Assembly (NCBI RefSeq): GCF_016863335.1
Contig: NZ_BOOR01000004.1
Location: forward strand, 124,001-188,000
Direction of reading: 5' to 3'
Source of the DNA: Planotetraspora thailandica
GTDB lineage: Bacteria > Actinomycetota > Actinomycetes > Streptosporangiales > Streptosporangiaceae
DNA: 64,000 nt
Shown here in pieces: positions 49,248 to 58,021 of the stretch. A model generated the notes under the pieces. The model did no database searches, was not told where the DNA came from, and saw nothing but the letters and a program-made list of their open reading frames with translations. A program made the position numbers and the translations under genes. Position 1 is the stretch's first letter. The number at the start of each line of letters is the position of its first letter.

Positions 49248-50806
49248 GAACCGCCCGGCCAGGAGATCTGCGTGGAGTGGTAGTAGTTGACGCCCATGAC
49301 GTGCCAGCGTGGGCCCTGGGCGCCGAGCCGCTGCTTGAAGGCCGTCCAGTCGTGGGTCGCCTGCGGCGACCAGCCCAGCTCCGCCACCGCCGGGAGCCTG
49401 GGGAAGGCCATGTAGTCGATGTCGGCGCCCGTGACGATGGTCTCGGTCCACAGTGGCGCCTCGACGCCGAGCACGGATGAGGCGGCCACGCCCCTGAGGT
49501 AGGCGCCGGGGTCCCAGTCGTAGGCGGTCTTGACGTCGATGTAGCCGGCCCAGTTCTGCCCGAGGGTCGTGCGTGAGTTGTATTTCATGTCGATATAGGT
49601 CCGGCTGGCCGGCGACATGATGAGCCGCGTGCCGCGCTGGGCGGCCGTGGCCACCGCGGAGTCGCGGGTGGTGGTTCCCCAGTACTGCGCGACCGTCGAG
49701 GGCAACGGTGTGGCGTTCACGATGTCGTGCCAACCGACGACGGTCTTGCCGTGCGCCGCGACGATCTGCTGCACCCGGTTGACGAAGGCCGCGTAGTCGG
49801 CGGGCTGGGTGGAGGCGGCCTCGTCGCCGCCGATGTGCAGATAGGGACCCGGAGTGAGGGCTGCGAGCTCCCCGAAGACCTGGTCGATGAACGTGTAGGT
49901 GAGCTCCTTGGAGGTGCACAGCGAGCTGAAGCCGACGTCGGTGCCGGTGTAGAGCGGCGGGGCGACACCGTCGCAGTTGAGTGCCGGGTAGGACGCCAGC
50001 GCCGCGTTGGTGTGGCCCGGCATGTCGATCTCAGGGACGACCGTGACGAAGCGGGCGGCGGCGTAGGCCACGATCTGCTGGTAGTCGGCCTGGGTGTAGT
50101 AGCCGCCGGGGCCACCGCCGACGGCGGTGCTGCCGCCGTACGTCGCCAGATTCGGCCAGGAACCGATCGCGATGCGCCAGCCCTGGTCATCGGAGAGGTG
50201 CAGGTGCAGGTAGTTGATCTTGTAGAGGGCGAGCTGGTCGATGTAGCGTTCGACCGCGGCCACGGGGAAGAAGTGCCGGGCCACATCCAGCATGGCGCCG
50301 CGATAGCCGTACCTCGGGTAGTCCACGATGTGGCCGCCGGGCACCGGCCATGGGCCCGGCTGGACCGTCGCGCTGTCGGCCGCTACGGGCAGAAGCTGGT
50401 GCAGGGTCTGCACGCCGTTGGAGAGGCCCGCCGGCTGGTTGGCCCGGATGACGATCGACGTGCCGGTGACGTCAAGCTGGTAACCCTCGGGTCCGACCGT
50501 GGCGGGGGCGCCGGACAGCAGGAGGGAGATGCCGCCGGTGCCGGGCGCGGGCGCGACGGGGATCGGATAGCCGGTGGAACGGCGCAGGAGTGCGGCGAGC
50601 CGATCGCCGATGCCGGCCGCGGCGGGGTCGGTGTAGACAGCGGTCGACGCGGTGATGCCGTAGCTCACCCCGGGGGTCGCGGTCGTGGTGACGGGTACCG
50701 GGACGACCGAACCGAACGCGACCGCTGTGGCGGCCACCGCGGGAGGCGTGCCCAGAGAGACGAGGAGAGGGACGAGAAGGATCGCGAGGACACGACGGAC
50801 GTTCAA
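49244..50806 (-). CDS. secreted GH20 beta-N-acetylhexosaminidase
   Basis: The 520-residue protein has a signal peptide (VRRVLAILLVPLLVSLG, cleavage near AVAA). A GH20b-type N-terminal domain and the catalytic barrel follow, with MLDVARHFF, HLHLSDDQGWRI, PEIDMPGHTNAA and the catalytic Asp-Glu pair in HIGGDEA (about residues 328-329). It removes terminal N-acetylglucosamine from chitin oligosaccharides. The start is a TTG: GGAGG lies 6 bases before TTG 50806 and 3 before TTG 50809, so 50806 is favoured. It heads an operon with the GH2 gene, matching sequential chitin/chitosan breakdown. Confidence 0.93.
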   Translation of the reverse strand: MNVRRVLAILLVPLLVSLGTPPAVAATAVAFGSVVPVPVTTTATPGVSYGITASTAVYTDPAAAGIGDRLAALLRRSTGYPIPVAPAPGTGGISLLLSGAPATVGPEGYQLDVTGTSIVIRANQPAGLSNGVQTLHQLLPVAADSATVQPGPWPVPGGHIVDYPRYGYRGAMLDVARHFFPVAAVERYIDQLALYKINYLHLHLSDDQGWRIAIGSWPNLATYGGSTAVGGGPGGYYTQADYQQIVAYAAARFVTVVPEIDMPGHTNAALASYPALNCDGVAPPLYTGTDVGFSSLCTSKELTYTFIDQVFGELAALTPGPYLHIGGDEAASTQPADYAAFVNRVQQIVAAHGKTVVGWHDIVNATPLPSTVAQYWGTTTRDSAVATAAQRGTRLIMSPASRTYIDMKYNSRTTLGQNWAGYIDVKTAYDWDPGAYLRGVAASSVLGVEAPLWTETIVTGADIDYMAFPRLPAVAELGWSPQATHDWTAFKQRLGAQGPRWHVMGVNYYHSTQISWPGGS

Positions 50807-51012
50807 CAAACGCCTCCGCAGGGGTCCGATGCTGCGTGGTCACTGCTCTCCCCCGTGAGCTCTCGGCCCCACGATAAGCGGGCGGGATTTGTTCGTAAAG
50901 GTCTCTTCCAATCGCGGGGGGAGTTCTGTGCGTATGTCGAGAACGAGCGGTCGGCTCCGTCTGACTTACGAACGCGCCCGGGTGGGCGCGTCAACCGACA
51001 AGGGAGCCGGAC

Positions 51013-51534
51013 ATGAACCGCCAAGACGTCGCCGAGGAGCTGGCCAAGCCGATCTCGCAGAAGCTGCTGGGATCGTCTATCCCTGCACGGCTGGCCTACA
51101 TCGGGACCGACGGCGCGCCCCGGGCGATTCCGATCGGGTTCTGGTGGACCGGCGAGCATGTGGTCATGGCCACCGTGCCGAAATCGGCGAAGGTTCGGGC
51201 ACTGCGGCAGAATCCCAGGGTGGCGCTCACCGTCGACACCCAGGACGAGTGGCCGCCGCGGGTGCTGCTGATCCGCGGGGCGGCGCGGGTCGAGCTGGTC
51301 GATGGGGTGCCGGATTCCTACGTCGAAGCGTCCCGGAAGGTGGTCCCGGCCGCGCACGTCAAGGGCTGGGAGCAGGGGGTGCGGGCCCTGTATGACCAGA
51401 TGGTCCTCATCACCGTCGAGCCGGACTGGGCGAAGCTGCTGGACTTCGAAACCACCCTCCCCAAGGCCGTCGAGGACCTGGTGCTGGCACGCGCGGGCGC
51501 AGCCGACGTCGACGGACCGATTCACAGTCGCTGA
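51013..51534 (+). CDS. pyridoxamine 5'-phosphate oxidase-fold flavoprotein
   Basis: The 173-residue split-barrel protein shows RLAYIGTDGAPRAIPIGFWW, ALRQNPRVALTVDTQ and VLLIRGAARVE, typical of PNPOx-like F420- or FMN-binding proteins of actinobacteria. Such proteins reduce or bind cofactors and detoxify small compounds; the true role is unknown. GGGAGC precedes the ATG. It is the only rightward gene in the chitin-degradation region, between GH20 and GH18, and shares the convergent terminator with GH18. Confidence 0.88.
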   Translation: MNRQDVAEELAKPISQKLLGSSIPARLAYIGTDGAPRAIPIGFWWTGEHVVMATVPKSAKVRALRQNPRVALTVDTQDEWPPRVLLIRGAARVELVDGVPDSYVEASRKVVPAAHVKGWEQGVRALYDQMVLITVEPDWAKLLDFETTLPKAVEDLVLARAGAADVDGPIHSR

Positions 51535-51609
51535 TCAGATCTGTCGGCAGGAGAAAAAGGAGCGGCCCAAGGCTGGGTCAGGACACCCGGCCCGCGCTGA
51601 TCCCGGATT

Positions 51610-51640
51610 GTCGGGGCCGCCGGTGCACGGCGGCCCCGAC
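51610..51640. terminator. bidirectional hairpin terminator
   Basis: A perfect 13 bp stem, GTCGGGGCCGCCG with CGGCGGCCCCGAC, and a 5 nt loop sits in the 110 bp between the convergent PNPOx-like and GH18 genes. It can serve both. Confidence 0.85.
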
Positions 51641-51644
51641 GCGC

Positions 51645-52715
51645 TCAACTCTGCCGCAGGGCGGGCATCGGAATCGGAATGGAGTAAGCCGTTGCGCCGC
51701 CGCCCACGCCGCCCTCGCACGTGTTGGGCGGCAGGGTGGTCACGCCACGGGTGGAGGGCCGCTCCGCCGCCCAGAACATGTAGCCGAGCAGTCCCGAACT
51801 CGTTCCCGCGCCGTTCGGCGCGGCCGTTTGGACGAAGGTGCCGGTGGTGTTCTGCAGCGACGCACCGAAGCCGGTGCACTCGGGAAGGACCTTGTTTCCC
51901 TCGGCGATGTAGAGGCTGCCGGTGAACTTGGCGGGAGCCAGCGGCGGGATCGGCGGGGCGTAGGTCGCTTTGCCGTCCAGGTGCTCCTGCCAGTTGGCGA
52001 TCGCGGCGGAAGCGCTCGGCTGGCGGGCGGGAACCATCGCGTTGGCGTAGTCCAGGACCGGCGCGGTGGTGCGCAGCCAGTCCGCCGTCGCCTTTCTGCC
52101 GATGTCGATCAGCCATCGATCGCCTGCGGCCAGGTCGATGGTCAGGCGCGCCGCCTGGTTGGCTCCTGTGGCGTCGTACGGCAGGACGGCCCGGTACGCG
52201 TCGATGAAGGACTGCAGGCCCGCGAGGTCGGCGCCGCTGTTCTCCTCGTAGTCGATCTCGATGCCGACGCCGAGCCGCTGGGCCACCTCGGCGGCGTTTC
52301 GGCCGAACTGGGCCGCGTTCTCCGCCAAGGCCGCGTTCCACGCGTCGGTGTAGGTGATGCCGCCGATGGACAGCATGACCCGGATGCCGCGGCTCTTGAA
52401 GTAGTTCACGATGTCGGCGGTCATGCCGCGCGGAACCCCGTCGAGGGTCTGGGCGTCGGTCGTCTTGTGCAGCAGCTTTACCGGGTGGACGAAGCTGAGC
52501 ACTACGACGTTGACCGAGGGGCGGCCGTCGCCTCGGTCGATGAGCCAGTGGTTCTTCTGGTCGAACTCGCTCACATCACGGACGGCGCCCCAGATGCAGG
52601 CGTCGTTGCCGCAGTGCCATGACCCGTAGACCTGAATCGGGGTGGCCGCGGCCCTGGCAGGGACCGCGATGAGGAGGGGGACGAGTAAGCAGACAAGAGC
52701 GGCCAGACGGCGCAT
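51645..52715 (-). CDS. secreted GH18 chitinase
   Basis: The 356-residue protein has a short signal peptide (RRLAALVCLLVPLLIAVPA, cleavage near ARAA) and a GH18 barrel. The substrate strand VMLSIGGITYTDAW corresponds to the SxGG motif. The catalytic motif is GVGIEIDYEENSG, with Glu in the DxxDxDxE position, although the first Asp is replaced by Gly-Val. It cuts chitin internally or processively outside the cell. No carbohydrate-binding module is present. Together with GH20 and GH2 it completes chitin-to-glucosamine breakdown. GGGAGG precedes the ATG. A DasR-type operator was not found by eye. Confidence 0.88.
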   Translation of the reverse strand: MRRLAALVCLLVPLLIAVPARAAATPIQVYGSWHCGNDACIWGAVRDVSEFDQKNHWLIDRGDGRPSVNVVVLSFVHPVKLLHKTTDAQTLDGVPRGMTADIVNYFKSRGIRVMLSIGGITYTDAWNAALAENAAQFGRNAAEVAQRLGVGIEIDYEENSGADLAGLQSFIDAYRAVLPYDATGANQAARLTIDLAAGDRWLIDIGRKATADWLRTTAPVLDYANAMVPARQPSASAAIANWQEHLDGKATYAPPIPPLAPAKFTGSLYIAEGNKVLPECTGFGASLQNTTGTFVQTAAPNGAGTSSGLLGYMFWAAERPSTRGVTTLPPNTCEGGVGGGATAYSIPIPMPALRQS

Positions 52716-52895
52716 GCCAACCTCCCGTGAAAGGAATTGTAAAGAAGGTTAGCTGTTACGGGCGCGGCCGTCCCTCACCAAAAGGAAAGAAAGCGCGTGA
52801 TCCACCCGGGCGTGTTCTGATCCCTACGGCTCATCGCAAGGTGCCTCTGTCAATCGAGGTCGCCGCGCTCCCCTGTGTCGGCCTCGCGGTCGTTA

Positions 52896-52956
52896 CGCAA
52901 CACAAGGTTGCGGATGGCCGCCGTGGCGGCTACAGTCATGCGCAACCGATGGTTGC
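52896..52956 (+). promoter_or_regulatory. promoter flanked by two ArsR-type operators
   Basis: CGCAAC-N5-GTTGCG (52896-52912) and CGCAAC-N5-GTTGC (52941-52956) share arms and spacing, 45 bp apart. Between them is a promoter TTGCGG (52908-52913), 17 bp, TACAGT (52931-52936). The first operator overlaps the -35 and the second covers the expected start point, as for an autorepressed operon. GGAGG (52962-52966) leads to the GTG at 52973. Confidence 0.68.
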
Positions 52957-52972
52957 TTATTGGAGGTCCCTG

Positions 52973-53422
52973 GTGGAGTTTGGAAAGTTGGAGCGCGAGA
53001 TCCGCATCGACGCGGCACCGGAGATCGTGTTCGATGTGGTGAGTCGTCCCGAGCACATCAAGATGTGGTGGCCCGATGACGCGTCGTTCGAGCCTGCGCC
53101 AGGCGCGGTCGGCGAACTGGTGTTCGGCGCCCACGCTGCGGTTGAACCGATCACGGTGGTCGACGTGGATCCGCCCCGCAAGTTCGCGTTCCACTGGATC
53201 GCTTCTGATGGTCAGCTGCCCGATGCGGACAACTCGCTCCTGGTCACCTTCGAACTCGAGCCCTCCGGCGACGGCACGATTCTGCGCCTGACTGAGAGCG
53301 GCTGGCGGGAGAAGGGCTGGGAGGCCGCTGTGCTCGAGGAGGCCTTCCACGACCATGAGCGCGGCTGGGACATGTTCCTGCCCAGACTGCGGAGCTACGC
53401 CCCTTCCGTGGTGGCGCAATGA
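52973..53422 (+). CDS. SRPBCC (AHSA1-like) domain protein
   Basis: The 149-residue protein has the START/AHSA1 pattern: LEREIRIDAAPEIVFDVVSRPEHIKMWWPDDASF, and the final helix near HDHERGWDMFLPRLRSY. The GTG 52973 start is supported by GGAGG six bases before it; upstream in-frame codons fall inside the operators. It precedes and overlaps (ATGA) the ArsR gene, the common AHSA1-ArsR operon order, and the reverse of the pair at 1052-1887. The ligand is unknown. Confidence 0.88.
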   Translation: MEFGKLEREIRIDAAPEIVFDVVSRPEHIKMWWPDDASFEPAPGAVGELVFGAHAAVEPITVVDVDPPRKFAFHWIASDGQLPDADNSLLVTFELEPSGDGTILRLTESGWREKGWEAAVLEEAFHDHERGWDMFLPRLRSYAPSVVAQ

Positions 53423-53757
53423 CCGTCGCCGTCGACGACGAACTCTGGTCGGCGATCGGCGACCCGATCAGGCGCCGCCTGCTCGACCTGCTGCTCGCGG
53501 AAGGAGTCGGTACGCCGACCAGCCTGAGTGATCGTCTCCCGATCTCGCGCCAAGCGGTCACCAAGCACCTGGGCGTCCTCGATCGCGCAGGCCTCGTGCA
53601 CGCGACACCGATGGGCCGCGAGCGGCGCTACGAAGTCGACGAGGCGCAGCTCGCCCGCGCCGTCCGGCAACTGAATGAAGTCGGCAAGACCTGGGATGCG
53701 CGACTGAACCGAATCAAGCGCATCGCAGAACAGATCCAGCGTCAGAAACACGACTGA
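53419..53757 (+). CDS. ArsR-family HTH regulator
   Basis: The 112-residue winged-helix protein reads SAIGDPIRRRLLDLLLAEGVGTPTSLSDRLPISRQAVTKHLGVLDRAGLV, with the wing GRERRYEV. There is no metal-binding Cys pattern. Its start overlaps the SRPBCC stop by four bases. The paired operators upstream of the operon make it the presumed autorepressor. The SDR at 53807 follows after 49 bp with its own GGAGG, and could be in the same transcript. Confidence 0.92.
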   Translation: MTVAVDDELWSAIGDPIRRRLLDLLLAEGVGTPTSLSDRLPISRQAVTKHLGVLDRAGLVHATPMGRERRYEVDEAQLARAVRQLNEVGKTWDARLNRIKRIAEQIQRQKHD

Positions 53758-53806
53758 CCGATAGGCCGCCGCGTTCGGACGAATCAATCACCTTTGGAGG
53801 ACGCAT

Positions 53807-54619
53807 ATGAGTGGATTGCTGCTTGGCGATAAGAACGCTGTGATCTATGGAGGTGGGGGCGCTATCGGCGGCGCAATCGCACGGATATTCGCCCGGGAAG
53901 GCGCGAGGGTCTTCATCGCCGGGCGGACGCAGGCGAAGCTCGACGCCGTGGCGCGTGATATCGCCGCCACGGGCGGAACAGTCGAGACCGCGCAAGTCGA
54001 CGTTCTCGATCAACAGGCGGTCGAAAAGCACGCCGATGCGATCGCGGCGACGGCCGGCAGCATCGACATCGCCCTCAACGCCGTGAGTGTCATGCACGAC
54101 CAGGGGACTTTGCTGGCGGACCTCTCGCTGGAGGAGTTCATGCGGCCGATTGATGGCTTTCTGCGGACGCTGTTCATCACAAGCAAGGCTGTGGCACGGC
54201 ACATGGGTCGCGAGCGTCCTGGCGTCATCCTTACTTTGTCCGAGCCGGGTTCCAAACTGGCTGTAGGCGGCATCTTGGGGCACAGCGTGAGCGCGGCCGG
54301 CAAGGAGGCCTTCTCGCGGGTTCTGGCCGCGGAATTGGCACCCAGCAACATCCGCGTGATCACCATCCGTCCACACGCTGTCGTCGATGCGCCGGCAGCG
54401 GGTTCCTACACCAAGGACCTCTTCAAGCAAACCGCGGCAGCGGCCGGGCAGTCGGTCCAGGAATTGCTCGAAGGAGGGGGGATGGTGCAGGGGACGCTTC
54501 TAAAGAGGCTGCCTACGCTCTCTGAAATCGCAGAGACGGCCGCGTTCCTGGCTTCAGATCGAGCTGGAGCCATGACCGGAACAATCGCCAATCTGTCCGC
54601 CGGCGCACTTGTCGACTGA
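53807..54619 (+). CDS. SDR-family protein lacking the catalytic Tyr
   Basis: The 270-residue protein has a Rossmann start (VIYGGGGAIGGAIARIFAREG) and typical SDR topology to the end (MTGTIANLSAG). The active-site helix reads GHSVSAAGKEAF: Lys166 is present, but the residue four before it is Ser162 rather than Tyr, and the NNAG motif is LNAVS. Members with such changes exist and may have another mechanism or bind cofactor only. GGAGG precedes the ATG. It lies just after the ArsR gene and may belong to that operon. Confidence 0.85.
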   Translation: MSGLLLGDKNAVIYGGGGAIGGAIARIFAREGARVFIAGRTQAKLDAVARDIAATGGTVETAQVDVLDQQAVEKHADAIAATAGSIDIALNAVSVMHDQGTLLADLSLEEFMRPIDGFLRTLFITSKAVARHMGRERPGVILTLSEPGSKLAVGGILGHSVSAAGKEAFSRVLAAELAPSNIRVITIRPHAVVDAPAAGSYTKDLFKQTAAAAGQSVQELLEGGGMVQGTLLKRLPTLSEIAETAAFLASDRAGAMTGTIANLSAGALVD

Positions 54620-54626
54620 GACCCCT

Positions 54627-54773
54627 ATGCCCGATCAGGCCGACAAGGCCAAGCTGCTTCGTTCCCTGCACGTCCCGGACGCTCCGCTGGTGCTGCCGAA
54701 CAACTTGCCGCCGCCCACTGCCAACAGCGGCAGATGCTCCAAGCTCGGTTGTCTTCGGTCACGATCTTCATGA
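54627..54773 (+). pseudogene. N-terminal fragment of an isocitrate lyase/PEP mutase family protein
   Basis: From ATG 54627, the first 25 codons include KAKLLRSLHVPDAPLVLPN, the characteristic opening of isocitrate lyase/phosphoenolpyruvate mutase family proteins. These normally continue with WDAASAR. Here the sequence instead changes to unrelated codons and stops at 54773, so nearly all of the gene has been lost. It lies 5 bp after the SDR stop, suggesting it was once the next gene in the operon. Confidence 0.5.
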
Positions 54774-54869
54774 GACAGGCACGCTGGACGGCGATGCGGC
54801 GGGTCCTGGTGCCGACGACTGATGGACTACGGCGTTGACCTGCGGCTTAGCCCCTTCTAGCGTGAGGTG

Positions 54870-57206
54870 ATGGCTGGTTTGAGGCATGTGCGGCGGATTG
54901 GCAACCTGCCCGCCGACCTGACCAGCTTCGTGGGCAGGAAACGGGAACTCGCCCAGATCAGGCAGCTGCTGACCGCCTCGCGGCTGGTGACGCTGACCGG
55001 CGTGGGCGGCGTCGGCAAGACACGGCTCGCCCTCAGGGCTGCCGCCGAGCACCACCGAGCCTTCGACGCGGTGTGGCTGGTGGATCTGACCGGTCTCGAC
55101 GACCCGCACCTCGTGGTGGAGACGGTCGCGGAGACCGTCGGCCTGCGCGACGAGTCCATGATCTGCCCAGTGGACGGGCTTGCACAGCTGCTGGCCTCCC
55201 AGCGGACGTTGCTCGTCCTCGACAACTGCGAGCACCTGAGCGACGCCTGCGCCGAGCTCGCCGACAGTCTTCTGCGGACCGCCTCCGAACTGCGGATCAT
55301 CGCGACGAGCCGGCAGTCGCTTGGCATCACAGGCGAGCACGCGATGAAGGTGGCACCGCTCGCCGTACCAGGCGTGGATCAGCCTCTGACGGAGAAGGCG
55401 CCGGAGCTGTACGACGGGGTGGCCCTGTTCGTGGAGCGCGCCGCGGCGGCGGTGCCCGAGTTCACCCTCACCCAGGACAATCAGTCGGCGGTCGCCGAGC
55501 TGTGCCGCCGGTTGGAAGGCATTCCTCTGGCGATCGAACTCGCCGCCGTGCGGCTGCGGGCGCTGTCGGTGAGCGCGCTCGTCGAACACCTCAACGATCG
55601 CTACCGTTTTCTGACGCGCGGCAGCCGTACGGCCGCGCCGCGTCAGCGGACGCTGCACGCGCTGGTGAACTGGAGCTTCCAGCTGCTCTCCACCCCCGAG
55701 CAGACTCTGTGGACCCGCTTGTCGATCTTCCCTGGAGACTTCGATCTGGAGACCGCCGAATCCGTCTGCACCGGCGACGGCATCGAGCGAGAGGACGTCC
55801 TGGACCTGGTCGACGGACTGTTGGACAAGTCGCTGCTGCAACGCGAGGAGCACGACAGGCAGGTCCGCTATCGCATGCTGGAGACACTCCGGGAGTTCGG
55901 GCGGCTGCGGTTGAGCGCCGACGAGCGGCGGGCGCTGCTGCGGCGGCACCGGGACCGGTACAGGCTGCTGGTCGATCAGGCGCTCGCCGAATGGTTCGGC
56001 CCTCAGCAGGTCTCCTGGTTCACCCGGCTGCGGCTGGAGCGCGCGCATCTGCGGGCCGCCCTGGAATTCTGCCTGCAGGAACCCGGCGAGGCGGAGGCCG
56101 GGCTGCACATCGCCACCCTCCTGTACGAGACCCACTGGAAGCCCAACGCGTTCTACAGCGAGGGCCGCCACTGGCTCGACCGCATGCTGAAGGCCGCTCC
56201 AGGTCCCACCGCAATGCGAGCGGAGGCCCTGTGCGCCGAGGCCGATGCCGCCTACACACAGGGCGACATCGCGGCGGCCGAGCGACTCGTCGAGGAGGGC
56301 AGGGCGCTGGCCTGCAAGCTGGGCCACTCGGAGGCTTTGGGCCTGGCCTCGCTGGTCTCGGGCATGGCGGCGAACATCACGGGCGACTACAAGCGGGCGG
56401 GCGTCCTGTTCGAGGATGCCGTGACCAGGAACACCGAGGCCGGCAACACCATGCGTCTGGCGTGCGCCCTGCTCTCCCTCGGCACGGCGGCCGACTATCT
56501 CGGGGAGCGGCAGCGGGCCGCCGAGCTGGTCGAGCGGAGTCTCGCACTCTCCGAGGCGCAAGGGGAGAGCTGGGTCCGCTCCTGGGTGCTGATCATCGTC
56601 GCTCTCGGTGCCTGGCAAGGCGGCGACAACGCGCGAGCGATCTCGCTGCTACGCGAAAGCCTGGTGGTCGGCCGTGACTTCGACGACCGGCTCATCATCA
56701 CCGTCGGCATGAGAGCGCTCGGCTGGACCCTGGCCAGCGAGGGCGACCTCATCGGCGCGGCTCACATGCTCGGAGCCGCGGACAAGGTGCGCCGTACGGC
56801 CGGCATCTCCACCCACTGGAGCCAGCACGCCGAGTTCCACGAACAGTGCGTCGCCAGCTTGCGGGACAAGCTGGGCGACGACGCCTTCGCCGACGCGGTC
56901 CGGCAGGGCGGCGAGTGGACACTCGAACACGCGACCGCGCGAGCGCTCGGGACCCTGCGGGACACGAACAAGAAGGACAAGGTCGGCGAAACGCCGGTCC
57001 CCTCCCCGCTGAGCAGGCGGGAGCAGGAAGTCGCGGAACTGGTCGCCCAGGGATTGGGGAACAAGGAGATCTCGTGCGCGCTCGTTATCGCCCAGCGCAC
57101 TGCGGAGAGTCACATCGAGCACATCATGACCAAGCTCGGCTTCAAGTCACGCACCCAGATCGCGGCCTGGACGACCGCTCGGAAGGCTGAGGGAGGCAAC
57201 CTGTGA
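54870..57206 (+). CDS. NB-ARC/TPR regulator with C-terminal LuxR domain
   Basis: The 778-residue protein has an NTPase domain with Walker A TGVGGVGKT (about residue 45) and Walker B LLVLDNCEHL, RIIATSRQSLG (sensor-like) and GIPLAIELAAVRLRAL, an AP-ATPase/STAND pattern. A winged-helix segment and TPR-like repeats (about 400-690) follow, then a LuxR HTH at the C-terminus (LSRREQEVAELVAQGLGNKEISCALVIAQRTAESHIEHIM). STAND regulators switch on ligand and ATP binding. The target is unknown; the convergent kinase fragment begins 6 bp after the stop. The start is ATG 54870 or GTG 54867. Confidence 0.92.
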   Translation: MAGLRHVRRIGNLPADLTSFVGRKRELAQIRQLLTASRLVTLTGVGGVGKTRLALRAAAEHHRAFDAVWLVDLTGLDDPHLVVETVAETVGLRDESMICPVDGLAQLLASQRTLLVLDNCEHLSDACAELADSLLRTASELRIIATSRQSLGITGEHAMKVAPLAVPGVDQPLTEKAPELYDGVALFVERAAAAVPEFTLTQDNQSAVAELCRRLEGIPLAIELAAVRLRALSVSALVEHLNDRYRFLTRGSRTAAPRQRTLHALVNWSFQLLSTPEQTLWTRLSIFPGDFDLETAESVCTGDGIEREDVLDLVDGLLDKSLLQREEHDRQVRYRMLETLREFGRLRLSADERRALLRRHRDRYRLLVDQALAEWFGPQQVSWFTRLRLERAHLRAALEFCLQEPGEAEAGLHIATLLYETHWKPNAFYSEGRHWLDRMLKAAPGPTAMRAEALCAEADAAYTQGDIAAAERLVEEGRALACKLGHSEALGLASLVSGMAANITGDYKRAGVLFEDAVTRNTEAGNTMRLACALLSLGTAADYLGERQRAAELVERSLALSEAQGESWVRSWVLIIVALGAWQGGDNARAISLLRESLVVGRDFDDRLIITVGMRALGWTLASEGDLIGAAHMLGAADKVRRTAGISTHWSQHAEFHEQCVASLRDKLGDDAFADAVRQGGEWTLEHATARALGTLRDTNKKDKVGETPVPSPLSRREQEVAELVAQGLGNKEISCALVIAQRTAESHIEHIMTKLGFKSRTQIAAWTTARKAEGGNL

Positions 57207-57211
57207 GGGGA

Positions 57212-58021
57212 TCATACGCCGCACCTCACTGAACAAGAACTCCCCCGGACGGGGCCAGTGAGGGGTTCGGGGCGGCCGGCGAGCGGCCGTACAGCCCCTG
57301 CTCCCACAAGGGTTGTCGGGATGGATGACACAAGCGGGAGGCGGACGACGAACCGTACGCCAGGATCGCCGTCCCGGACGTGGATGTCCCCACCGTGGGC
57401 CTCGACGACTTGCCGGACGATGGCCAGACCGAGTCCGGGGCCGCCGTCACACCTGCTCCTGGCCGCGTCCCTTCGCGAGAAAAGATCGAATATACGTTCG
57501 CGGTCCTCCGCAGGCACGGGCTCGCCGTCGTTGCCCACCGACAGCAGGGCTCGCTCGCCGTCCCGCCGTACCTCCACATCGACCGTCGTCGCCGCGTGCC
57601 GTTCCGCGTTGTCCAGCAGGCTCGTCACCAGCCGGGACAGCAGGGGGCGCGACCCTTCCACGGTCACGTCCTCATCTTGGTGGATCAGGATCCGCCGCCG
57701 TCCCGAGCGGCACCGGAGTTCGTCCGCCACCAGCCGGCCCAGATCCACCTCATCCTCGGCGGCCCGCGGCACGCTCCCGATGTCCGCCAGCAGCAACAGG
57801 TCGGCGGCTATCGCCTCCAGCCTCCCGAGAGCCCCCAGCGCTCCATCCAGCGCCTCGCGCGCGTCTCCGGGATGCAGCAGGGCCGCCTCCAACTCAACAC
57901 GGACGGCGGCGATGGGGGTGCGCAGTTCGTGCGACGCATCCGCGGCGAACTGACGCTGCTGCCTGAGCACACGCTCAGCGGTCCGCTCAATGGGTTCGGC
58001 ACAGTTCGGACTGCGGTTCAT
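57212..58021 (-). CDS. sensor histidine kinase core lacking sensor half (truncated)
   Basis: The 269-residue product begins directly with RQQRQFAADASHELRTPIAAVRVELEAAL, the HisKA box (phospho-acceptor His in SHELRTP). It continues through the N box LVTSLLDNAERHA, DRERIFDLFSR, and GLGLAIVRQVVEAHGG. The usual two N-terminal membrane helices, extracellular domain and HAMP are absent. ATG 58021 has GAGGAG upstream but overlaps the stop of another short frame. A partner response regulator is not adjacent. It is probably a decayed OmpR-type kinase gene, though a soluble kinase cannot be excluded. Confidence 0.75.
   Translation of the reverse strand: MNRSPNCAEPIERTAERVLRQQRQFAADASHELRTPIAAVRVELEAALLHPGDAREALDGALGALGRLEAIAADLLLLADIGSVPRAAEDEVDLGRLVADELRCRSGRRRILIHQDEDVTVEGSRPLLSRLVTSLLDNAERHAATTVDVEVRRDGERALLSVGNDGEPVPAEDRERIFDLFSRRDAARSRCDGGPGLGLAIVRQVVEAHGGDIHVRDGDPGVRFVVRLPLVSSIPTTLVGAGAVRPLAGRPEPLTGPVRGSSCSVRCGV

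Noticed and set aside
50972-50991. Hairpin ACGCGCCC/GGGCGCGT upstream of the PNPOx-like gene
   Set aside because: It could be a leader element, but short GC stems are expected by chance here.
54627-54771. Minus-strand 48-codon frame opposite the PEP-mutase fragment
   Set aside because: The first residues look coding, but the rest is low quality and no ribosome-binding site is present.
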